DNA from: JAKFWI01 sp031399165
Lineage (GTDB): Bacteria > Pseudomonadota > Alphaproteobacteria > Caulobacterales > Aquidulcibacteraceae
Assembly: GCA_031399165.1 (NCBI GenBank)
Contig: JANNOO010000006.1
Coordinates: forward strand, 46,932-110,931
Reading direction: 5' to 3'
Length of the DNA stretch: 64,000 nucleotides
The position numbers were made by a program, and so were the translations under genes. The stretch's first letter is position 1; every line of letters begins with the position of its first letter. The notes beneath the pieces are model-generated. The model had not been told where the DNA came from. It was given only the letters and a program-made list of their open reading frames with translations, and did no database searches. This document shows positions 42,480 to 52,556 of the stretch, in pieces.

Positions 42480-44294
42480 TCACCAGCCGCACTCGCGCCC
42501 TCTGTTCTGATCCCTCAGCCAGACCTGCAAAGGCGCAAAATAATCCGCAATCGCGCTGGCGTCGATGTCTCGCGAGCCGGTGAAGGCTTGCAGCGCATCC
42601 GGCCACGGCTTGGACGCGCCGAGCTGCAGCATGGCGTTGAACTTCTCCCCCACGCCCTTGTCGCCATAGAACGAGCAGCGGTGCAGCGGCCCCTGCCAGC
42701 CCATCTGGCGGCAAGCGGCGCGGTAGAGTTGGAACTGATAAACATGCGCCAAGAAGTAGCGCATGTATGGCGTGTTTCCCGGCACGTGGTATTTCGCGCC
42801 CGGATCAAAAGCGTCAGCCGGACGCGGCCCCGGAGGCGCGATGCCCTGATATTGCTGACGCAGGCGCCACCAAGCCTCGTTATACTGCGCAGGGCTCACC
42901 TGCCCGGAAAACACCTGCCAGCGCCATTTATCGACCAAGAGGCCGAACGGCAGGAACGCAACCTTATCCATCGCCCGCTGCAACAGCAGCGCGATATCGG
43001 CTGAAGGCGGCGGCGCAGCGGAAATCAGGCCAATCTTCTTGAGATAATCCGGCGTGATCGAAAGCTGCTGCATATCGCCAATGGCTTCGTGGAACCCGTC
43101 ATTGGCGCCTTCCCGGAACAGGAATGGCTGCTTGTTGTAGGCGCGCTGGTAGAAGCTGTGGCCCAGCTCGTGGTGGATGGTCTGGAAGTCTTCGTCGTTG
43201 ACCAGCGTGCACATCTTTATGCGCAGGTCATCGACATTATCTACGTTCCAGGCTGACGCGTGACAGACCACTTCCCGATCACGCGGGCGCGTGATCATTG
43301 AGCGTTCCCAAAACGTCTGCGGCAGCGGCGCAAATCCAAGTGACGTAAAGAAGCCCTCGCCGGTCCTGACCATGCGCTCAGGCGTATATTTCTGCGCAAC
43401 CAGATTGCGCGTGAGATCATAACCCGGCCCCGGAAGGCCTCTGGGCGCGACAATGTCGTAAATCCCGTCCCATTGCTGCGCCCACATATTGCCAAGCAGG
43501 TCTGCGCGAATTGAGCCGGTTTCTGGCTGCACGTCGGCGCCGTACCTTTCGCTCAGCTTGGCGCGCACGTAGCAATGCAGCTCAGTGTAGAGCGGGCGCA
43601 CCTGCTCCCACAGCGCGTCTGTTTTCTTAGCGAAATCATCGGCGGGCATGTCGTACTTAGAACGCCACATCGCGCCTGTGTCGGCGTAACCGAGTTCGCG
43701 CGCGCCCTCGTTGGCGATACCGACCATCTTCGCATATTGTTCGCGCATCGGCGGCGAGATCGAATGCCAGCCCTCCCACAGCGCCTGGAGCCGTTTGGGG
43801 TCGCGCGAGACCTTCATCTCTTGGGACGCGTCGTCGAGGCGCAATTGCTTGCCGGCCACCGTAAACTTCGCGGCGGAGTATTTCTCGTCCAGTTCCGTGC
43901 CGATCTTTGAAAGTTCCGCGGCGGCGCCGTCCCTGCTCGGCGGCGCCAGCGTTAATTGCCGCCGCAACAGCTCCAGTTTGCGCGCCGTCTCCGGCGATAC
44001 GCCGGCGCTGTCGGCGTAGCCGGCGGCTTCCTTGGCCAGAGCGGCTGTGCGCTGGAGGTAGCGTTCGTTTGCTTCGGTCGAGAGCCAATTTGTGTCATAA
44101 TTGATGTAGGTGGCGCGGACCCATTCGGCGTGGCTGGCCGCTTCGCTGAGCTCGGCCAGCTCTTTTTCAGCGGCGGCGATGAACGTGTCGGCGTTGCCGG
44201 CTGGTTGTGTGACGAGATCACAACCGCCCAAAATGAGCACCGCGAGCCCCGCCGCCCAAAAAACCCGCCGCTCCGCGCCCCTGAAAGCGATCAT
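42480..44294 (-). CDS. M2-family peptidyl-dipeptidase (ACE-like), lipoprotein
   Basis: A 604-residue zinc dipeptidyl carboxypeptidase. ATG 44294 gives a signal with lipobox LILGGC, so it is anchored in the envelope; AGGAG lies 6 nt before. The zinc motif is HELGH (375-379) with downstream Glu in HEAIGD, within the block REGANDGFHEAIGDMQQLS typical of angiotensin-converting-enzyme homologues. Bacterial members cleave dipeptides from oligopeptides. The gene is divergent from the histidine kinase gene, 112 bp apart. Confidence 0.9.
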   Translation of the reverse strand: MIAFRGAERRVFWAAGLAVLILGGCDLVTQPAGNADTFIAAAEKELAELSEAASHAEWVRATYINYDTNWLSTEANERYLQRTAALAKEAAGYADSAGVSPETARKLELLRRQLTLAPPSRDGAAAELSKIGTELDEKYSAAKFTVAGKQLRLDDASQEMKVSRDPKRLQALWEGWHSISPPMREQYAKMVGIANEGARELGYADTGAMWRSKYDMPADDFAKKTDALWEQVRPLYTELHCYVRAKLSERYGADVQPETGSIRADLLGNMWAQQWDGIYDIVAPRGLPGPGYDLTRNLVAQKYTPERMVRTGEGFFTSLGFAPLPQTFWERSMITRPRDREVVCHASAWNVDNVDDLRIKMCTLVNDEDFQTIHHELGHSFYQRAYNKQPFLFREGANDGFHEAIGDMQQLSITPDYLKKIGLISAAPPPSADIALLLQRAMDKVAFLPFGLLVDKWRWQVFSGQVSPAQYNEAWWRLRQQYQGIAPPGPRPADAFDPGAKYHVPGNTPYMRYFLAHVYQFQLYRAACRQMGWQGPLHRCSFYGDKGVGEKFNAMLQLGASKPWPDALQAFTGSRDIDASAIADYFAPLQVWLRDQNRGRECGW

Positions 44295-44406
44295 CCGCTG
44301 CTCCTGCCCTCGCACTTTCCGAAGATTAGGCGCGCCCGCATGGGCTCGGCAACCCGCATGAGAGCGGCCAGTTGACCGTTGCGGCGAATTTGGGATTGTC
44401 CGGCGC

Positions 44407-46308
44407 ATGAATGGCGATGTCGCAAAACCGGGTCAGGCGGCCGATCCCTTGCGCCTGGCGGCTGCGATCGTCGGCCGGCGCGAGCAGGCGATTGTGGCCG
44501 CCGGCTTCCTGCTTTTACTGCTGGCCTGCGCGGCGGCCGCCGCGATGACCTTCAGCGCCCGCGACGCGGACGCGTGGGTAAACCACACCCTGGACGTACG
44601 CCAGAACATCCAGCAGGTAACCGGCCTGCTGACCGATGCAGAGTCCGCCCAGCGCGGCTATTTGCTCACCGGCGATGAAACCTACCTTGCGCCGCTGGAC
44701 CGCGCCCGGCCGCTGCTGCCGGTCGTGCTGAAGCGCCTGCAGACTCTCACGGGCGACAACCCCGCACAACAAATCCGGCTGCGCAGCGTTGAGAATGTTC
44801 TCGCCGATCGAATGGCGATCCTCCAGCGCACGGTTGAATTGCGGCGCGCAGGGCGCGGGACCGAGGCCGTATTGCTGGTGAAGAACGGCCCCGGCCGTAG
44901 CCTAAGCGCGCAGGCGCGCAGTCTTCTTTCAGACGCCGACATTGAGGAAGCGCAGCTTTTCCGTGACCGCGTCAGCGCGGCCGGGATGCAGCGCACGCGC
45001 CTTCTGATCGTCATGCTGGTATCGGCGCTGATCGCCACGATCCTTATGATGGCGGTCACGATCGTGGGCCGCCGCTACACGCGGGCCGTAATCGCCGCGA
45101 ATGTCGAACTCAAGCATGAGATCAGCGAACGCGAGCGGATAGAGGCCCAATTGCGCCAGTCGCAGAAAATGGAAGCTATTGGGCGCCTAACCGGCGGCGT
45201 CGCGCACGATTTCAACAACATGCTGGCGATCGTGATCGGCAGTCTGGATCTTGCACTCACGCGGACGGGCGACGAGGCGCGCACGCGCAAGCTGATGGAA
45301 AGCGCGCTGGAAGGAGCCCGTCGCGGCGCAGCGTTGACGCAGCGTTTGTTGGCGTTCTCCCGCCAGGCGCCGCTCGATCCAAAGCCGGTGGATATCAACA
45401 AATCCGTATTCGACATGTCCCAATTGTTGTTCCGCACGCTGGGCGAGGAAATAAAGATCGAAACCGTGCTGGCCGCGGGCTTGTGGCGCGCAAATCTGGA
45501 CGCCCCGCAATTGGAAAGCGCCATCCTCAACCTCGCCGTCAATGCGCGCGATGCGATGCCCGGCGGGGGCAAGCTGACACTAGAGACCGCCAACACCTAC
45601 CTGGACCAGGCTTACGCCAAAACGCACGACGCAATTGCAGCCGGCCAATACGTAATGATCGCGGTCAGCGATACTGGCGCCGGGATGACGCCGGAGGTTA
45701 CGGCGAACGCATTCGAGCCGTTCTTCACCACCAAGCCCTCCGGCTCTGGCACGGGCCTAGGTCTTAGCCAGGTGCATGGTTTCGCAAAGCAGTCTGGCGG
45801 GCACGTCAAGCTTTACAGCGAACCCGGCCAGGGCACGACCGTGAAACTTTATTTTCCACGCCTGAACGCCGAGGCGGCGACCGTCGAGGTCGCGGCGCCG
45901 CCGCCCCTTCCGCGTGATTACGCCGCGCGCACGATACTCGTTGTCGAAGACGAAGCTGGTGTGCGCGCCTTTGCCGTTGAGGCGCTGCGCGAGCTTGGGT
46001 ATCAGGCGCTCGAAGCCGAAAGCGCGCGCGCCGCGCTTGCGCTCCTGGCCGAACATCCGGAAATCGACCTGCTACTCACCGACGTTGTTATGCCAGAAAA
46101 GAACGGGCGCCAGTTGACAGAACAAGTGCTGCGCGAGCGCCCGGATTTGCCGGTAATCTACATGACGGGCTACACGCGCAACGCCATAGTGCACAACGGA
46201 ACGCTTGATCCCGGCACGAATCTGCTCACCAAACCATTCACGCTCTTACAGCTTGAAGCCGAATTGCGCAGAGTGCTGCCGCCGCCCGTCCCACCGGACG
46301 CGGCCTAG
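44407..46308 (+). CDS. CHASE3 hybrid sensor histidine kinase
   Basis: A 633-residue membrane kinase: first TM ~26-47, periplasmic CHASE3 sensor (LTDAESAQRGYLLTGDE), second TM ~199-220, then HisKA with H267 (GGVAHDFNNML), HATPase with NLAVNARDAMPGGG and GTGLGLSQVHGF, and a C-terminal receiver domain with phospho-acceptor D559 (LLLTDVVMPEKNG). Kinase group is the HisKA/REC type often paired with a separate response regulator or phosphotransfer protein, neither of which is adjacent. Signal unknown. Confidence 0.93.
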   Translation: MNGDVAKPGQAADPLRLAAAIVGRREQAIVAAGFLLLLLACAAAAAMTFSARDADAWVNHTLDVRQNIQQVTGLLTDAESAQRGYLLTGDETYLAPLDRARPLLPVVLKRLQTLTGDNPAQQIRLRSVENVLADRMAILQRTVELRRAGRGTEAVLLVKNGPGRSLSAQARSLLSDADIEEAQLFRDRVSAAGMQRTRLLIVMLVSALIATILMMAVTIVGRRYTRAVIAANVELKHEISERERIEAQLRQSQKMEAIGRLTGGVAHDFNNMLAIVIGSLDLALTRTGDEARTRKLMESALEGARRGAALTQRLLAFSRQAPLDPKPVDINKSVFDMSQLLFRTLGEEIKIETVLAAGLWRANLDAPQLESAILNLAVNARDAMPGGGKLTLETANTYLDQAYAKTHDAIAAGQYVMIAVSDTGAGMTPEVTANAFEPFFTTKPSGSGTGLGLSQVHGFAKQSGGHVKLYSEPGQGTTVKLYFPRLNAEAATVEVAAPPPLPRDYAARTILVVEDEAGVRAFAVEALRELGYQALEAESARAALALLAEHPEIDLLLTDVVMPEKNGRQLTEQVLRERPDLPVIYMTGYTRNAIVHNGTLDPGTNLLTKPFTLLQLEAELRRVLPPPVPPDAA

Positions 46309-46321
46309 CTCGCCCGCTGTC

Positions 46322-48949
46322 CTAACTGGTAAGGCGATCGAGTGCGGCCTGGTAGTTTGCCAGCTGTTTTTGCAGATAAGCCGGCGCCGTTCCCGTTGGC
46401 GTAGCCGTTGTCGCCGGAGTGGACAGATCGCGAAACGCTTTCTGCACGGCTGTCAGCGCAACGCCGAGCGCATCGTTAGCCTGTTTGCGGCTCAGCTTAT
46501 CTGCCAGTGTCATCTGCGACGAAAGACCGAGGCCGTAAACGGGCGCCGGCTGATTCTTCTTGTTTTTCGTGGTGTCGGGCGTTTGCATCACGACACCCTC
46601 GTCAAGCCCCAATCCGGCAAGCGCATCCCTTCCGGAAGGCCCAGCGCGCAGTTCAATTTTCGCGCCAGCGGATGGAACGATCTTCAGCTTGTCGCCATCG
46701 GTCGCGAGTTGAACGCTGCCGACGCCCGCCGAAAGAATGATTTTCTCGACGCGGTCCGCCACCTTCTCAAGCGTGTCGTCCGCCTTGATCGTGATCGTCT
46801 GTGCACCGCGGCCATTGACAGCGATGGTGAACTGATCGCCCACGCGCAGGCTGGTGCGGGAAACGAGGTCGGTCACGTCCTTGAACGTCATCTCGCCTTG
46901 CGGAAGACCAAGACGATCAAGCGCCGAAGCGCCCTGCGCGCTTGCAGCAAAACCGCGCGCCTTGTAGTCGGCGCCGCCCGCTATGCGCTGCAACCAGTCA
47001 AGTCCGCCACTAGAGTCGAGACGCGCGACAAATCCATCGCGCGCACGGTAGGCCGACAGGCCTGCAAACTCAGCGCTGGAATCGCCGCCGACATAGACCT
47101 CGCCGCCTTCAACCGCGAGACCGGCGATCGTTTCGTCGCCCGCGCCGCCGATATAGGTGATCTGGTCGGCGCCCGAAGCAACGAGATCTGCGCCGAGCTT
47201 GGCGACGAACCCGTCCTGTCCGCCGGAATAGGCCCGCGCGACCGTACCAGCGTTAAGGCCGCCGCTCTTCGACGTGCCAGCGACGTAAAGATCGCCGCCA
47301 TCAACCACCAGATTGGCGACATCGCCGCCCGCGAGCGAACCAAGATCGCGGCTGGCGCCGGCCGTGAGCGTCGCGCCATTGTCGTCGAACTGCCGCAGCA
47401 TGAGCTTGGCGCCTTCGACATTGGCCAGCGTGATGCGCTGCACGCCGCCGCCAATATCCTGCACCGCTAGCGCGCGCGGGCTTTCATAACCCGCCCCAGC
47501 CATGAGCTGCGAGCCGCGTAATACGCCGCTTGCGCTATAGGCGGTGAGCGCGGCGTCCCATTCGCCACTGCTATTCTTCTGCCGCGACGCGACGTAGACG
47601 GAGCCACCGGCGCCGAAAGCCACGGCGCTCGCCTCACCATCCCGCGCTGCCTTTTCCCGCCTTGTCCATAGCTCGACGCCGTCATCGTCAAACAATGTCA
47701 CGAAGGAATCATTGCCCGTAGCGGCAGAACCAAACGTGGCGTTGGAAACCGTTGTCGAAGCGGCGGCGGCGGCGTCCAGAAGCCCACCAGAGACCGACCC
47801 CGCGATCGCAACCTTGCCGTCCGCCGCCACGGCGAGCGAAAGCCCTGCCGCTTCGCCGTTGGCGCCAAGTGTTCGCGTATAGATGACGTTGCCCGCGCTG
47901 TCATACTTCATCAGCGCGACATCGCTCCCGCCCTTTACGGGCTGGCCAGCCACGACGCTGCTGACATCGGCGAGCACATAAAGCGACCCGTCCGCCCCTG
48001 TTGCGCTGGATTTTACGTTGACGCCGGAGGCGGCGAGCTTTTCCAGCGCAACGTTTGCCGCGTTAAGCGGTGACGTTGTCATTCCGGCAGCGGGATCAGC
48101 GATCTTGGTCAAGCCGCCTTTGTCGCCAGACAGATAAAGCGCCGGCGCGGTTGCGGCGGAAAAGGAAAGTTTTTCGCCCGATGTGATCGAGAGCTTGAGC
48201 GTATATTGGTCGCCGCCGAGGGAGGTTCCGGTTTGTTTCACCGCCTTGAATGAGGAAGTAAGCCCGCCCGCGCGCAGCTTGCTGTTTATAAAGTTCACGA
48301 CGTTATTTAGCGAACGCGGCGTGGCGCCCATATCGGCCAAATCAATGGCGAGCGTTTGCGGCGAGCCCGTAATCGGAACTGTATCGACGTTAAATACAAA
48401 ATTGCCGTCAAACGCTGTGTTGGCGGCGTCAGGATCGCCGCGCGCGACAACGCCCGTTGTATAGTCGCGACGCGCGCCAGCGATCGCCGCTGTCGACAGC
48501 GCCTCGCTGATCTTCTCGCCGCGCACGAGAGAAAACGCATCGAATTTCGAGTTGGCCAGAAACGCATCCAATTGTTTCATGCCGGCGTCGAACGCCTTGG
48601 CCAAGCGCTCCTGCTCCGCAGCCGTTACACCCTTCTCATCGTACCGGCCAGCAAGCGCCGAAAGCGTGTTCAGCCCGGCATGGAGCGCGAACAATTTCTT
48701 CTCGTCGCCATTGGCGCCGCTGAAGCTCTTCTCCTTCAAGTCGAATAACGCTTTGCCGGAGAGCGCTTGAGACACGAGCGTGTTTGCCGGCGTGAGATTT
48801 TTGCTGTCGTCCCATGGCGCTTTCACGCCGGAGGCCGCACCAGAGGCAGCAGTTGAATTCGCCGTCGCAGACGCGACGCCGCTTTTGGGCGTGCTTTTCA
48901 CGCTCGCCCAGCTGAGCAGCAGATCGGCGGAAATGGGAGTGATCGTCAT
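46322..48949 (-). CDS. FlaEY-like flagellar regulatory beta-propeller protein
   Basis: An ~875-residue protein. The N-terminal third is helical; a middle part (about 300-680) has repeated blocks such as GNVIYTRTLGANGEAAG, GVELWTRREKAARDGEA and AYSGGQDGFVAKLGAD, like SBBP propeller repeats; and the C-terminal part has a flagellin-hook-type motif LRVGDQFTIAVNGRGAQTIT with TLEKVADRVEKII. This combination is that of Caulobacter FlaEY, a factor in flagellin assembly or regulation. Start ATG 48949; GTG 48967 is also possible. No other flagellar genes are in the window. Confidence 0.62.
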   Translation of the reverse strand: MTITPISADLLLSWASVKSTPKSGVASATANSTAASGAASGVKAPWDDSKNLTPANTLVSQALSGKALFDLKEKSFSGANGDEKKLFALHAGLNTLSALAGRYDEKGVTAAEQERLAKAFDAGMKQLDAFLANSKFDAFSLVRGEKISEALSTAAIAGARRDYTTGVVARGDPDAANTAFDGNFVFNVDTVPITGSPQTLAIDLADMGATPRSLNNVVNFINSKLRAGGLTSSFKAVKQTGTSLGGDQYTLKLSITSGEKLSFSAATAPALYLSGDKGGLTKIADPAAGMTTSPLNAANVALEKLAASGVNVKSSATGADGSLYVLADVSSVVAGQPVKGGSDVALMKYDSAGNVIYTRTLGANGEAAGLSLAVAADGKVAIAGSVSGGLLDAAAAASTTVSNATFGSAATGNDSFVTLFDDDGVELWTRREKAARDGEASAVAFGAGGSVYVASRQKNSSGEWDAALTAYSASGVLRGSQLMAGAGYESPRALAVQDIGGGVQRITLANVEGAKLMLRQFDDNGATLTAGASRDLGSLAGGDVANLVVDGGDLYVAGTSKSGGLNAGTVARAYSGGQDGFVAKLGADLVASGADQITYIGGAGDETIAGLAVEGGEVYVGGDSSAEFAGLSAYRARDGFVARLDSSGGLDWLQRIAGGADYKARGFAASAQGASALDRLGLPQGEMTFKDVTDLVSRTSLRVGDQFTIAVNGRGAQTITIKADDTLEKVADRVEKIILSAGVGSVQLATDGDKLKIVPSAGAKIELRAGPSGRDALAGLGLDEGVVMQTPDTTKNKKNQPAPVYGLGLSSQMTLADKLSRKQANDALGVALTAVQKAFRDLSTPATTATPTGTAPAYLQKQLANYQAALDRLTS

Positions 48950-49011
48950 CGCGCGAAACACTGCCACGCAAGGCGGAAACTTCCCGTTAAGGCCTGGTTG
49001 CGAGGGAGGTC

Positions 49012-49479
49012 TTAAGCGGCGTTTACCGCCGGCGCGACCTCGAAGGCGGCCATCAATTCCTCAAGCCCGCGCGCGGCGCGCAGCTTTTCGCGGACCTCTG
49101 CCCGGCGCAGGAACCGGGTCAGTTTGGCCAAGGCTTTCAGGTGCTCAGCGCCCGCATGACGCGGGGCCAGCAACATGACGACCAGATCGGCCCCACGCCC
49201 GTCCAGCGCCTGGAAGTCAGCCGGGTTATCCAGGCGGGCAAAGCCGCAGATGGGCCGTGTTAGCCCGTCAATCATGGCATGAGGCAGAGCCACGCCCTCG
49301 CCAATTCCAGTGCCGGCAAGACGCTCGCGCTGCATGACGGCCGCAGAGACGGTTTTGGCGTCCAGGCCGCAAACACGAGACAGGGTTTCGGCCAACGCTT
49401 GGATCGCCTGATTGCGCGTAGCCGCGGCAAGACGGGGCACCACCGCGTCTGGAGCGATCAGGTTCATGATATCGTTCAT
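49012..49479 (-). CDS. ptsN: PTS IIA-like nitrogen-regulatory protein PtsN
   Basis: A 155-residue EIIA-Ntr phosphocarrier. The phosphorylated His is H67 in GEGVALPHAMIDG. It takes phosphate from NPr/EI-Ntr and regulates potassium uptake and nitrogen or stress responses. Following hpf and rpoN as here is the standard order. Length typical. Confidence 0.94.
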   Translation of the reverse strand: MNDIMNLIAPDAVVPRLAAATRNQAIQALAETLSRVCGLDAKTVSAAVMQRERLAGTGIGEGVALPHAMIDGLTRPICGFARLDNPADFQALDGRGADLVVMLLAPRHAGAEHLKALAKLTRFLRRAEVREKLRAARGLEELMAAFEVAPAVNAA

Positions 49480-49527
49480 CTTGTCCGCCCTGGCGCCCCT
49501 AGCCCCTGGACCGGAGTGTCGGCGGCG

Positions 49528-50163
49528 CTAACGCGCGGCCCCATTGAGCCGTTCCCCGCCGCCATTTGCACGTTCGGGATCGACCCAGCCGATATTGCCG
49601 TCAGGACGGCGATAAACAAGATTCAGACCTCCGTTCGCGGCGTTGCGAAACAAAAACGCGGGACTGTCAGCCAGATCGAGCTGCAAAACGGCCATCGACA
49701 CCGTCATGGTCCTCACCGAGACCGTCGTCTCGGCGATGACCAGGGGTGCGCCGTCCGGCGCCTCGCCTGAAGCAGACTCCTCGCTACCTTCTGCTTCAGC
49801 GAAATCCTCATCCGATTTCAGGACATAGGCCGTCGCCGACTCGGCGGGAAACGGGTCTTTTTGCGTATTGTGGTGGTTTTTTAGGCGCCGTTTGTATCGG
49901 CGCACGCGTTTTTCCATCTTTTCAAGGGCGTCTTCGAACGCGCCATGCGCGTCGCCGCCGCTGCCTTCGGCCTGAAGCACAATCCCCGATGGCAGGTGGA
50001 CGGAGCAATCCACTTCAAAGCCCGCGCCCTCTCGGGCCACGGTAACGACCGCTTCACCCGATCGCGGAAAATACTTTTCGATCGTTCGGCCGAGATCGTC
50101 GTTAATTCTCGTTTGGAGCGCCTGACCCAATTCAACGTGCCGGCCGGCGACTTGAACGCGCAT
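49528..50163 (-). CDS. hpf: Ribosome hibernation promoting factor, long form
   Basis: A 211-residue long-type HPF. The N-terminal ribosome-binding domain (~1-100) starts MRVQVAGRHVELGQALQTRI and has the KRRLKNHHNT helix; an acidic linker follows; the C-terminal dimerisation domain (~150-200) ends FLFRNAANGGLNLVYRRPDG. Long forms dimerise 70S ribosomes into 100S particles. Between rpoN and ptsN, in the same direction. Confidence 0.93.
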   Translation of the reverse strand: MRVQVAGRHVELGQALQTRINDDLGRTIEKYFPRSGEAVVTVAREGAGFEVDCSVHLPSGIVLQAEGSGGDAHGAFEDALEKMEKRVRRYKRRLKNHHNTQKDPFPAESATAYVLKSDEDFAEAEGSEESASGEAPDGAPLVIAETTVSVRTMTVSMAVLQLDLADSPAFLFRNAANGGLNLVYRRPDGNIGWVDPERANGGGERLNGAAR

Positions 50164-50265
50164 GCATGCCTCCTGCCGCGAGTTCGCGCGGCGCTAGGGT
50201 GTCCCGCCAAAGTCCGCAGGAGGGAGGCTGAGCCCGGAAATGGGCCGAGTCAATTGCTTGAAAAA

Positions 50266-51738
50266 CTAAGCCGACACACCAAAGCGGCGCTTGCGTTCTA
50301 CCGAAGACGGTATGCGCAGGCTTTCGCGGTATTTCGCAACGGTGCGGCGGGCGATCTCGATGCCCGCCTCGCGCAGAATTTCGACGATACGATCGTCCGA
50401 CAGCACCTCTTCGGCGCGCTCGGCGTCGATCAGATGGCGGATGCGGTGCCGAACGGCCTCCGCCGAATGTGCTTCCCCGCCGCCAGATGACGGGATCGAG
50501 GCGGTGAAGAAGTATTTTAGCTCGAATACGCCGCGGGGCGTGGCGATGTATTTATTGGCGGTGACGCGGCTCACCGTGGATTCGTGCATCTCGATCGCGG
50601 TGGCGACAGTTTTCAGGTTTAGCGGCCGCAGATGCTCCACGCCCTCGGCCAGAAAGCCGTCCTGCTGGCGCACGATCTCCCGCGCCACCTTCAGAATCGT
50701 GCGGGCGCGCTGATCCAGCGTCTTGATCAGCCAGGATGCGTTGGCGGCGCACTCGGTAAGGAACGCCTTGTCCTCTTCCCGCTTCGCGCCGCGGCTGACC
50801 TCGCCGTAATAGCGCGCATTCATCAGCAAGCGTGGAAGCGTGTCGGAATTCAGCTCGACGTGCCAGACGCCGTCAGGACCAGCCTTAACGTAAATATCCG
50901 GCACGACCACCTGCACCGGCCCGCAGCCAAACCCGGCGCCCGGCTTGGGCGTAAGCGCGCGAACCTCAGCAATCATTTCTTCAAGGTCAGCGCGGTCAAC
51001 GCCACAGACGATTTCCAGCCGTGCGCGCTCATTGCGCGCCAGCATGTCGAGATTGGCCAGAAGGCCGGCCATCGCCGGATCGAACCGGCCGCGATCCTTC
51101 AGCTGCAGCATCAGGCATTCGGCCAGATTGCGCGCCATCACGCCAACCGGCTCAAAGCCCTGCATCCGCGTGATCATGCAGTTTACGTCGTCTTCGGCGC
51201 AGCCGAGCGTGGCGGCGATTTCGCGCGCATCGCCGCGGAAATATCCCCAATCGTCGATCTGATCGATCAACGCCGCGCCGATCATCCGTTCCGGCGGAGT
51301 AACCCCCAGCGACGACAATTGTGCGTCCAGGTGCTGGGCCAGCGTAAGATCGCTTGAAACCGAATCCTCAAACTCGGGAAGATCATCGTGCGATTTTCCC
51401 GATCCGGCTTTTGACCAATCGGTGGCCGGGGCTGCGCCCGCTTCGGCCCGCTCATCGGCCGACATTTCTGGATGCACAGCCTCGAAGTCGGCGTCGACGT
51501 CGGAATCGGTTGAAACCGGGACATCATCCTTGGCTTCGCTGACTTGCTCCTGACGCGCCTCCGGCTCCGCAGCCTCGACTTCCGCACGCTCGAGCAGCGG
51601 ATTGCGTTCAAGCTCGCCCTCGACAAATTCCGCCAGTTCGACGGCGGAAAGCTGCAACAGCTTGATCGCCTGCTGCAGCTGGGGCGTCATCACCAGGGAC
51701 TGGCCCTGGCGCATTTCGAGGCGGGGGCTTAGCGCCAT
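50266..51738 (-). CDS. rpoN: RNA polymerase sigma-54 factor RpoN
   Basis: Sigma-54, 490 residues. The activator-interacting region I is Gln-rich (LVMTPQLQQAIKLLQLS), a long acidic region II follows (~60-120), the core-binding domain comes next, and the DNA-binding region ends with the RpoN box ARRTVAKYRE (463-472). Begins one base before the lptB stop, so the two are coupled. Confidence 0.97.
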   Translation of the reverse strand: MALSPRLEMRQGQSLVMTPQLQQAIKLLQLSAVELAEFVEGELERNPLLERAEVEAAEPEARQEQVSEAKDDVPVSTDSDVDADFEAVHPEMSADERAEAGAAPATDWSKAGSGKSHDDLPEFEDSVSSDLTLAQHLDAQLSSLGVTPPERMIGAALIDQIDDWGYFRGDAREIAATLGCAEDDVNCMITRMQGFEPVGVMARNLAECLMLQLKDRGRFDPAMAGLLANLDMLARNERARLEIVCGVDRADLEEMIAEVRALTPKPGAGFGCGPVQVVVPDIYVKAGPDGVWHVELNSDTLPRLLMNARYYGEVSRGAKREEDKAFLTECAANASWLIKTLDQRARTILKVAREIVRQQDGFLAEGVEHLRPLNLKTVATAIEMHESTVSRVTANKYIATPRGVFELKYFFTASIPSSGGGEAHSAEAVRHRIRHLIDAERAEEVLSDDRIVEILREAGIEIARRTVAKYRESLRIPSSVERKRRFGVSA

Positions 51739-52521
51739 CTAGTTTGCAAACCGTTCGCCAAGATAGACCTTGCGCACGCTTTCATTGTCGCGCACCGCAT
51801 CTGGCGAGCCTTCAAACAAAACGCTGCCATCGAAAATGATCGCGGCGCGATCGACGATCTCGAGCGTTTCACGGACGTTGTGATCGGTAATCAAAATGCC
51901 GATACCGCGATTCTTTAGAAACAAAATGAGATCGTGAATGTCGTTGATCGCCAGCGGATCGATGCCTGCGAATGGCTCGTCGAGCAGCATGAAGCTAGGA
52001 CGCGTCGCCAGGGCGCGGGCGATCTCGACGCGCCGGCGTTCGCCGCCGGAAAGCGCCACTGCGGGCTGATCGCGCAAATGATCGATGTGCAATTCGTGCA
52101 GCAGGCTTTCGACCGCTTCTTGCCGGGAGGCTTTATCCTTCTCGACCAGTTCGGCGATGCACATGACGTTCTCTTCCACCGTCATGTCGCGAAAGATCGA
52201 GGGCTCCTGAGGCAGATAGCCCACGCCCAGGCGCGCGCGCTGAAACATCGGCAGCGATGTGACGTCTTGGCCGTCAATCAGGATGTTGCCGTAGTCCACG
52301 CGAACGAGCCCCGTAATCATATAAAAGCAGGTCGTCTTGCCTGCTCCGTTGGGGCCCAACAGACCAACCACCTCGCCGCGCCGCAGCGAGAGGGAAACCC
52401 CCTTCACCACCTGGCGGCGCCCGTAAGACTTGCCGATCCCGATCGCCACGAGCCCGGCCGCACTATCGGCTCCGGTCTCAAGCGGTCCTGTCCGGCCTGT
52501 CGCGCCCTCGTCGTCCATCAT
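51739..52521 (-). CDS. lptB: LPS export ABC transporter ATP-binding protein LptB
   Basis: A 260-residue ATPase of the LptB2FG extractor. Walker A GPNGAGKT (56-63), Q-loop at GYLPQEPSIF, signature LSGGERRR (158-164 region) and Walker B FMLLDEP (177-183) are intact; the block RDMTVEENVM is typical of LptB. N-terminal ~22 residues are a non-conserved extension. Adjacent to lptA and rpoN. Confidence 0.96.
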   Translation of the reverse strand: MMDDEGATGRTGPLETGADSAAGLVAIGIGKSYGRRQVVKGVSLSLRRGEVVGLLGPNGAGKTTCFYMITGLVRVDYGNILIDGQDVTSLPMFQRARLGVGYLPQEPSIFRDMTVEENVMCIAELVEKDKASRQEAVESLLHELHIDHLRDQPAVALSGGERRRVEIARALATRPSFMLLDEPFAGIDPLAINDIHDLILFLKNRGIGILITDHNVRETLEIVDRAAIIFDGSVLFEGSPDAVRDNESVRKVYLGERFAN

Positions 52522-52556
52522 TGGTCAGCCGCGCTAAGATTTAGTGAAACTTGAGC

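Noticed and set aside
46205..47470. 421-codon plus-strand frame over the FlaEY-like gene and the kinase end
   Set aside because: Starts inside the kinase gene and is antisense to the propeller repeats; composition is not protein-like.
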